Assembly: GCA_019096195.1 (NCBI GenBank) | Contig: JAGTXK010000138.1 | Span: 248,001-312,000 of the forward strand | From: Boletus sp. NGJ | Taxonomy: Eukaryota; Basidiomycota; Agaricomycetes; Boletales; Boletaceae | Direction of reading: 5' to 3' | DNA length: 64,000 bases | Shown here: positions 56,445 through 64,000 of the stretch, in pieces | How positions within the stretch are numbered: position 1 is the stretch's first letter | Layout of the letters: the number at the start of each line of letters is the position of its first letter | Made by a program: the position numbers and the translations under genes | The notes under the pieces: model-generated | Database searches by the model: none | Told to the model about the DNA's origin: nothing | The model's input: only the letters and a program-made list of their open reading frames with translations

Positions 56445-56958
56445 CATGTATGGAGAGATTCATGCGTCGTATTCGCCTCGACGACTGCAAGGTTTGCAGC
56501 CGGCGTTTTGCACAATCAGAATGTAGGTGCGGCGATGACCCGACGAGCAAGTTACCTCAACCTGAGCTGCTCTTTGGGCATCTCACCTTGGGTCACTTGC
56601 AGGCCTTGCAAATGGATGTCGAGCCCCGATCTGACACCATCTCCGCTGTGTAAAATGGACAATCCACTGGCATGCACACCCTCGACATGTAGAGTTTATT
56701 AGTGTTGCAAAGGGACAACTTGAAGATATAAGTTGCTGGTTGGGAAGTTGATCATTTGCCAGTACTAGACATTTTCATAAAGGTTTGATGCTATTCATCA
56801 ACAAGATAGCTATACTACTATCACATAAGTAGTACTAAATACAATGATTCAATCATCCACTGGTACTGATGGACATGCTAGCAACTTGAAGGAAAGAAAA
56901 AGAAAGAAAGAAAGCAAGAATACACATATCATGAATGAATGTCATTTGTTAATTCATG
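56445..56958. other. AT-rich intergenic region
   Basis: No gene seen. A purine-rich (GAAA)n microsatellite is at 56891-56920. Base composition becomes more AT-rich here, at the start of the Crinkler/copia block. Confidence 0.5.
56891..56920. repeat. (GAAA)n microsatellite
   Basis: Irregular purine repeat of AAAGAAAG units. Confidence 0.75.
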
Positions 56959-59672
56959 TCAGTCCCCTTTGCTTCCCCTCAATCTCATGATATACCTAAC
57001 AAGCAAGTCAGATGACTCTTGAAGAATCAACAAGTTGCATACCTTGTAGGTGATACCATCCTGCACTGGATCCACCACTGACCATGCAATGGATACATGT
57101 ATGTCTCCTTTGGGGAGGTGTAGAATCCAATATTCTGCAAGGTACTTGACTTGTTCTTCTTCTGCTCCAACAAATACTATACTCAAAGGAACCTTCTTCA
57201 AAGTGGGTGGCAAGCATTCCTGAAGTTTCTGCAAACCCTTGATTGGTGATTTAAGATCTGTGCTAATGGTTATTTGAAACACGAAGATCTTTTCCTTGAG
57301 CACAAGCACACTGTCAATCCCAGGAAAAGTGGTGGAGGTGATCCAATAGTATGGAGGTGTCCAACTCTTGGTAGAAGGAACAAGAGTCTGTGACCCTTGT
57401 AGCACAGTAGGCAGCCCCAGTGTGTCATTGTCTGAGCTACATTGAATCCAGTGGCACCTAATCTCTCTTCCTGCAGAAAAAAAGCAGTGAAACCAATTTT
57501 CATAGATACAGCCAGCAGCCTTGCGAGTCTGGCCATATTGACTCAAGGCATTGTAGAACTGCAGCTTTGTAATGTTGGTTTGCACTTGAAGTGCCTCTGC
57601 AAGAAAGTGGCGGAGGGTTGGTGTTGGTACTGATATGGTAGGAAGCCTGTGACAGATGGACCCTGTGTCAGTCTTCATCGGCTGAATGAAATAGAATGAT
57701 GACAAGAGTGGAAGGTCAAGCAAAACTCCTCCTGCCAGTATGGTTGAGCAATTCTGGATAGCTGTATTGGCACCTGCACGGTACCAATGTTCAATGTTGC
57801 CATCCTCTTCAGAAATGTATCTCAATAGTCCTCGTGGAATGTTGCCCCACTTCTTTGCAAGAGTGGTCATACGCCCAACATCCTTTCCAAACAGCATGCT
57901 AGCCATCTTGTTAGAGCTTGCAGCAGTGCAGAGCATACCACTCACGCTAGGTTTAAAATCTCCTCGTCAGACCAAATATCCATAATGTAGCATGAAGCAC
58001 CCATTTGCTTGCTCCACTCCTTCCACCGGGATGCTTTTGGGGAGGTGGCTTGAATAATTCGCACACGACGAGGATCACCCATAAAGATGGGGGCAGGGGT
58101 TTGCAAATTTGCGTTGGAGTCACTTAGAGCCCATACGAAGGTGCACTCGTACAGTGGAACACGGTTCGTCAGAGGGTAGAGGGCAACTGTATCTTTGAAG
58201 AGCACGTAGAATGGCTCACTGCCCAGTTCCAATGCAACTGGCTGTTTCTGGCCGAGAAACTGGACAAGTGCATAGATCAAAAAGTATGTTTTCCCTGAAG
58301 GTATGTAAATTGAGTTACGCTCTATGTCCGAGTCATCTAAGACTTACCGATACCAGGCTGTCCTGTAACATAAGCCCCCCTTTCATATCTTTCGGTCTGC
58401 AGTTCTCGCAGTGCTGTGCGATACTCGTCTCTCACAAGTATCTTGTCATGTTGCAGAATTCCTGCAGAAAGGACCGTAAAGGTATTGAAGTATTTTCCGA
58501 GGTCGATGAACTCGATGTCCCGGGAAGGAAGCTGTTTTAAAAGTGCTCGGGGATTACCCCAAACAGCATCTGTAAATTGACCCAAGTTGTCTAGTAGGTC
58601 GGCTTGTTTTACCACCGGTGACGACAGCGACCAGAGTCGAGGCGGTGTTGTGATATGCGTGGCACACAACTGGCCCACTCCTGGGAACCACTCCTGGAGA
58701 TCCCGAACCATACCCTCAACCTTATTCATATAAATCTCAACATCCCGGGCCATCTTTGATGGTATAGAGGGTTGCGGAAACATAGCACGGAAGCCTTCCA
58801 AGAGGAACTTGTCTGTATCCTCTTGAGATAGCCTTGTGCAACGGAATTGAAGATGAGAACGACCACTTGAACAGAGGCTGTGAAACGTACCCCTCGCCTT
58901 TACATGTCTCGTCTTGCTTCGTCTCCCAGTCCACGGCCAACTTCATCCATCCCTGGGATTCTACTTTGAGTCGTCCAAAATACTCCCTCTCGTCCTCGGA
59001 GAGATCAATGTGGAAGAGCGATTCGGAAGGCTTATCGATGCCCAGCATCGACCCCGGGAAAAAATCGTTGATTATTTTCGGTAGGAGATATAATTCAGGT
59101 GCTGTCCACAAATAATGGATGTACTATGACATCCGACCACAACGTTTGCTCTGTTAACAACGTATCCATATGATAAGCTTTAGTGGGACCGCTCACGAGT
59201 TGAATGAGGTTTCGAACCAACACGATGTACTCCCACCGCTGTGTATCCTGCTTGTCCAAGAAACGCCGTAACGTGCGTACTTCATGCGGTGCGAGCAACC
59301 TGATGTCCTCTTGGCGACCATGGGTCTTTTCACCTTCATAATGTGTTTGCAACTCGAGGGCTTTGTCGGATTTGAGCGCGGCAAACCGGCGGAAAGTCTC
59401 GATAACAGCAAGGAGGTCAAGCAACTGGGGGATTTGTCCAATAATGAAGGAGGGCGAGAGGATGATGCGCGCGGCATGAAAGATGAGCGAGGGTGGCCCG
59501 GGGCGAGTGGAAGACGCTAGCATGTCGACGTGACCTGAGGAGATGGTCAATGTCGAAAGTGGGTAATAGGGGTGGATGGACGAATACCATCAAGGTAGAT
59601 CTCTCTGTGGTCATTGACGCTGTATGGTTCATTGAAGTTGATGGACGATATCAGTTCCTTGAGCTCGTTCAT
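56959..59672 (-). CDS. Crinkler (CR)-type effector-like protein: P-loop NTPase plus REase-like C-terminus
   Basis: Multi-exon gene resembling the Crinkler/CR effectors that are expanded in many Agaricomycetes. The start MNELKELISSINFNEPYSV comes from short exons. Then FRRFAALKSDKALELQ, WKLAVDWETK-like residues, and RALLKQLPSRDIEFIDLG lead to a Walker A, GQPGIGKT, whose Gly codon is split by an intron (about 58295-58346), followed by YFLIYALVQFLGQ. Next are RVRIIQATSPK, KKWGNIPRGLLRY, and a C-terminal segment GIDSVLVLKEKIFVFQITIS, which fits the Asp...Gln-x-Thr pattern of REase-like domains in this family. I saw no LxLFLAK-type header or HVLVVVP motif. No signal peptide is evident. All visible junctions I tested are in frame. 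Its cellular role is unknown. Confidence 0.72.
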
Positions 59673-59899
59673 CCTAGCTCGTTGTACGACAGAGAAACCA
59701 ATGTCTGAATGTTGCGTGAAAGGTGAAAACAATCGCTCGCTCGAAGCTCAGTTTGACAAATTATCTGTGGCTGTAACAAGTTGTGTCAGCATCGGCCTGC
59801 CAAGGGGCTCATGAGACGAGCTGAGGCGTAAGGCTCTGTTTAAATACGAATGGGAGTCGGTTTCAATAATACTGGTTTCTGGAAAGCTTCTGATAGTAG
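59673..59899. promoter_or_regulatory. Junction and upstream region between Crinkler-like gene and truncated copia
   Basis: The Crinkler-like start codon lies about 230 bp from the point at which copia similarity ends. Any promoter of the gene must lie here or within the element. Confidence 0.4.
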
Positions 59900-62800
59900 A
59901 GTTGAATCGGTGTCGATGTACGGCGCTTTGCTTCAGCAAGCAAGGTAGGTTCGAGTGCTTCGGCGTCAGCCATGAATTCATTCAAGGACAAAGCTAGTTC
60001 GATGTCGTCGTAATCGGTGACGGCGAGCATTTGGTGGGCTGTTCCCTCCCCAAGCATGGCAGGCCCGACCATGATCAAGTTCGGGAACTTCATTGATGGG
60101 GTCGGAAAGTTGGATGCCACGTGGTGGGATGGAGTCGGCAGCCTTGCCATTGAGGATGTCGAGAATAAGTACGTTCACTGGGCTTTCTCCATCGCTTGGG
60201 GCGAGTGGAGTCAGGATCGGGCGTCGGTGCTGGCTGTGTGGCTGGTGTCTTGGGTTTCGGAACTGACTCGGAAGGTTCAGGCTGGGTGCTGGGCTGTCGA
60301 GTGTCGGTGAGCTGGTCGTGCTGTGGATCTTGTGCTAAGGTAACCCCGTATATAGGTGGATCAGTATCTCCCTCCCCTTCGAAATTACCTGGCGCAAAAA
60401 CAACATTATGCTCAACGGTGACGCGCCGCTTTCCCGGCCAGTACTTATACTCTACAACCAATTTCCATCTGTGACTTCAGCACGAGGCGCAGACTTGTTA
60501 ACTTTATCGGAGTGAATGTACACGTTGGAACTCCAAGCACGCAAGTTGCGCAATTCGGGTTTCTTGCTCATTACAGTCTCGTATGGCGTCAAGCCATTCA
60601 GCGTTCTGGTGGGTGCCCTATTCTTCGACCAAACAGCATGGCGAACTACCTCACCCCACAGGAACTTCGGGAGCTTGCTGTCGTGGAACATAGCTCACAC
60701 CTTTTCCAACAGGTACGGTTGAGGCGCTCGGCAACACCATGGTGTTGAGGGGTGTCATGGGTTGTGAGGCGCTGACGAGTCCCTTGCCGTTTGAGGTATA
60801 AGACGAACTCCTTTCTCATGTACTCATCCCCATGAGAGTGGAGGACCTTGACCTTGGTTTTGACAGCGGACGGTTGAACCAGGCCTCAAAGTTCTTGTAC
60901 ACCGCAAACGTGTCGCTCTTCTGACGCAGGAGATGAAGATAGGTAAGTTGGGTCTTATCGTCGGTGAAGCTGATGTAGTAACGTCGATCGCGCAGCGTGG
61001 CGACGGGTGCCAGGCCCCAGACATCGGAAAGATGATGCCACCAAGGTCGTCAGAGCTTTCCCCCTCACGTTTCTTCGCAATGGGTTTGCGAGTGGCTTTA
61101 GCATATACGCAGGCCTTTAAAAGGGTGCCCTTGTTCTGTGACAGATCAAATTTAAACCACTGACAAGACCTTTTCGGCAAGGCGGCGTGCTACAGATGGG
61201 GCAATGTGACCCATGCGACGATGGAATTCCATGACAGTGATCGGTTCCGGAGTTGTAGCGGCAGCGGTGTCATGTTCGTGTACAACACGATATAGGCCTT
61301 TGGAGGAGTGGGGAATCTTGCCCACCACATCGCCGTCGGGGCTAGTGATGGTGCATGTCTTATCGGCGAACGTGGATGTGAAGCCGAGCTCGTCGAGTCG
61401 TCCGATCGACACGAGCGTATACCCTACTTCAGGCGAAAAAAGTACCTCGGTGAGTTTGAGCTGGAAAGGGTCCAAGCCATTTGGTACCTCAATAACCATC
61501 TCCCCCACTCCTACAGCACTAAACGGGGTGCTTGTTGGCCGCTGTAACTGATTTGGGTGGAATATCCGAGAGTGTAGCAAACCTTTCGCGGTAGGGAGAG
61601 ATGTGACGGTTGGTTCCAGAGTCGTAGAGTTCCATAACTGGTGCAGCGCGAGTCTCGTTGCTGACAACGGCGGCGACTTCAGCATCGACCTTCTGTGCCC
61701 ATCGTGAGCACGTTACGAAAGTGTGGTCGCGGTCGCACTGGTGGCATGGGGCTTCATCGTCGTCATCGGAGAAGCAGCCCTCGTCAGCATCGAGAGCTAC
61801 AAATTTATCCCCCTGGTCGGAGGGAGATTCGGTATATTCCAGGTCCAGGATCGACATAGTGTCGCTGAGTGAGTCCGTCACTCCAAAAGCTCCATCTTCG
61901 TCGCCAGTTTCATAGACAGCGTGAGCAGCACTGCCAGCGGTGGGTGTCCTCCCTTCCTTTACGACGCGTTAGGCATACTTAGGACAATCCTTTTGCAGGT
62001 GGTCCGTCGAACTGCATTCCCAACATCCTCTGGGGCGGCGTACGGGAGTTCCTCGCCTACCTTCGTCCTCTGCTGGAGGTCTTCCCGTTCCGATAGCCAT
62101 GGCTTCATCAGCGTCCCGGTCACGTGCGCCCTGGCGCTGCGGATGGATGGCTCTCTGTCGGTCCCACTCCTCGGCGATGATGGAGATAAGGACATCGTGT
62201 ACTATGGCCTTAGAGGGGTCGCGCATCCTTACAGATGTAAGCTGGTTGGAAGCGAAACTAGCAAGAGAATCGGAGAGGGATTTTACGATGGTCGAACGGT
62301 AGTCTTTCTTCGTCAATGTCGACGCCAACGGAGGCTAACTCCTCCCGTTTGGTGCGCAGGTTCAAGTTATCCAGGAGCTGTCGTACGTTGGCTCCTTTCG
62401 ATGACTTGGAGTCGAGGAACTGGGAACGAAGCTCGGTCTGCGCATACACTCCCTTCTCGGTGTACTCGCGGGTAATCTCGGTCCACATCTCACGAGCAGT
62501 TGCGAGGGCCCGGGTACGAAGGGCGGTTGAGTCGGGGATTCGCTGTGAAAGTAGGTTTTTGGCCGTATCCTCACCTTCCTCCCATTTTTGCAATGCAGCT
62601 AAGTCCTCGACGGTAGGCGTGGTTCCGGCGGAAACAGTGGGCATGAGATGGGAGCCATCGAAGTGCTTCAAGACCTTTTTCGCTTTCGTAGCGAGTTGGA
62701 AGCGGTGGGCAAAAATCGCCCAGTTCGTGCCTTTGACATCAAGCCTAGGGTGTCGGTGGTGACAGGAGCGGCGTATTGGCAGTAGACGGGGCTTGTGCAG

Positions 62801-62940
62801 GCAAGTCACAGGGCTCAATAACCTAAAGCGAGTGGATAGAAATCGCGCGCCGTTATACGATAGCACCTGACTAGGCACGGAATTGGCTATCATATAGTAA
62901 AGATAATGAAAACCAAAAGGATCGCTCACCTCAGTCACGC
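59900..62940 (-). mobile_element. Ty1/copia retrotransposon, truncated before reverse transcriptase
   Basis: Minus-strand order, right to left: Gag (WAIFAHRFQLATKAKKVLKHFDG, QRIPDS, REMWTEITREYTEKG, LDSKSSKGANVRQLLDNLNL), a CCHC knuckle CWECSSTDHLQKDC (about 62000-62040), protease MELYDSGTNRHISPY, GAG-pre-integrase EFHRRMGHI, integrase (DLGGI, THDTPQHHGVAERLNRTLLE, LPKFLWGEV, NRAPTRTLNG), the Pro-rich linker and LSLNEFMADAEALEP-LLAEAKRR. The last block normally stands just ahead of reverse transcriptase, which is absent. Frame shifts near 62310 and within integrase show decay. No 3' LTR is present and I cannot place a 5' LTR with confidence. Confidence 0.87.
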
Positions 62941-63606
62941 GCGATGTAGCGAAACGGACTGAGGCGAGACGACTATCGTAGCACTGATAAACGAAAGAGT
63001 GTTCTTGTACGCTCTTGTATCGTACCGGAGCTTAAGCGCTTATCCATATAAGATACGAGACGAAACAATGCCGCCCTAGTTGGCTAACTTGACTTCGAGG
63101 TGTAATAGGTAATAAGACAAAGTTATAATTATGTACTGTAAATCATAGAGAACACTGGCCTACACCCATCATACATCATGCATCATGATCATAAGCCGAC
63201 TGCGCGGAATTATGTTAAACAGTAACAGTTCAGTTGTATATACACTCGAGTGCTACATCGCACAACATTATATGAAAATTGCAAAGTGGAACATATCATC
63301 AGAGTAATATTGAAAGCGGTGCAAATCGAGGGAGAAACTTGAAGTGGAGATAGCCTAGACGATGAGGACCATGAAAGGGAGAACGAGAACGAGGAGGGGA
63401 GCATACAAATACAGGCTACAAATATACTACCGTACACAAGTGCATGCAAATATTAATGTATAATTGAGTTAAAGTATGTATATGTTTGCACTCCGGGTAA
63501 CCACTGGCAGACTTACAAAAGGTCGCTTGAATTCAATACTCTCGTCTTCACTCGTCCTTCAGAACATGATTGTTCCTAATGAGTACTTGACGCACTTGTG
63601 CAAGCA
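62941..63606. other. Possible 5' LTR remnant / intergenic
   Basis: The 63000-63100 part, upstream of copia Gag, would hold the 5' LTR and primer binding site. I see a TATA-like TATCTTATATGG on the minus strand but no paired LTR to define ends. Confidence 0.3.
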
Positions 63607-63927
63607 ATGCAACCACTCACCCCGGAGCCATCATCCTTGCATACCAAGGCAAACGACGGACCAAAGCGCAAAAAAGGTAATATGAGCAAAGGGACGTCCA
63701 TGTTCTCTATGGGCAACTGGGGTGGCAAAACGCAGCCATATGCTGTCTCACTCACGAAGAAGGGTCCGGAAAACACCGCCGACATCATTACCTCTGCATA
63801 TGCGCTGCTCAACCATGGTTCGACTAGTTCTAGCCCCTCCGATGGGCCGATACTGTTGATCCGCGCACCTTACTCTGGTATTTCTTTCGGAAACCTGGTC
63901 CACATGCAACTGACAATGATTCTCTAG
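63607..63927 (+). CDS. Hypothetical protein, unrecognised and possibly partial
   Basis: Open frame of about 106 residues from ATG 63607 (MQPLTPEPSS) with KGTSMFSMGNWGGKTQPYA and KGPENTADIITSAYALLNHG. The composition looks coding, but I recognise no domain, and the gene may continue beyond the window after an intron. The opposite-strand frame is also open. Confidence 0.3.
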   Translation: MQPLTPEPSSLHTKANDGPKRKKGNMSKGTSMFSMGNWGGKTQPYAVSLTKKGPENTADIITSAYALLNHGSTSSSPSDGPILLIRAPYSGISFGNLVHMQLTMIL

Positions 63928-64000
63928 ATCTAAATCCAATTGTTCGTACAACCAAGCAAGTCCACATCACCACCAAGTACTGGCGCTCCGCCCCGCTACA

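Noticed and set aside
62870-63100. 5' LTR of the copia element
   Set aside because: No partner LTR, no convincing TG...CA ends or primer binding site; kept only as a possible remnant.

Overview
The window is nuclear DNA of a filamentous basidiomycete, most likely a wood- or litter-associated Agaricomycete. The genes are compact and split by many short GT-AG introns (mostly 45-70 nt) with CTNAN branch sites. The content includes two long-type heme-thiolate peroxygenases, a relic of a CYP63-like P450, a Caf120/Skg3-type PH protein and a fungal Crinkler-like NTPase gene. I see no CRISPR, rRNA or confident tRNA gene.

Layout. At 0.1-2.2 kb lies the left arm of an inverted duplication: a minus-strand peroxygenase converging on a decayed tail of carnitine acetyltransferase. 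At 2.7-4.0 kb are a small TA-flanked MITE and a P450 relic. From 4.2 to 18.9 kb there is a run of minus-strand genes: glutathione peroxidase (possible mitochondrial leader), a coiled-coil protein, a membrane-anchored PPP-type phosphatase, a complete telomerase reverse transcriptase, a broken type B carboxylesterase and the proteasomal ATPase Rpt2. From 19.1 to 25.9 kb come a YIPF6-like Golgi protein, a Ca3427-like PBP2 protein, an F-box-like protein and the elongation factor IWS1. At 26.8-31.7 kb is the right arm with the second peroxygenase and the intact carnitine acetyltransferase, which shares a 42-57 bp promoter gap with RMI1. A 2.4 kb gene-poor stretch follows.

From 36.2 to 53.9 kb the genes are housekeeping: a DNAJC8-like protein, COX11, a CAF120-like protein, RAD2/XPG, the complex I subunit NDUFB8, a SAM methyltransferase, a PA2G4/EBP1 homologue and the KEOPS subunit PCC1. 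Several are head-to-head pairs with short shared promoters (18.9/19.1, 24.42/24.54, 31.64/31.68, 37.3/37.4 kb).

From about 54 kb rightward the region is accessory. It holds an arylesterase/paraoxonase-like gene whose two halves lie on opposite strands, as expected from an internal inversion, then a Crinkler-like P-loop/REase-like gene, and directly upstream of it a Ty1/copia element cut off just before its reverse transcriptase. The structural points of most interest are the inverted peroxygenase/carnitine acetyltransferase duplication, the split-inverted arylesterase and the Crinkler/copia junction.
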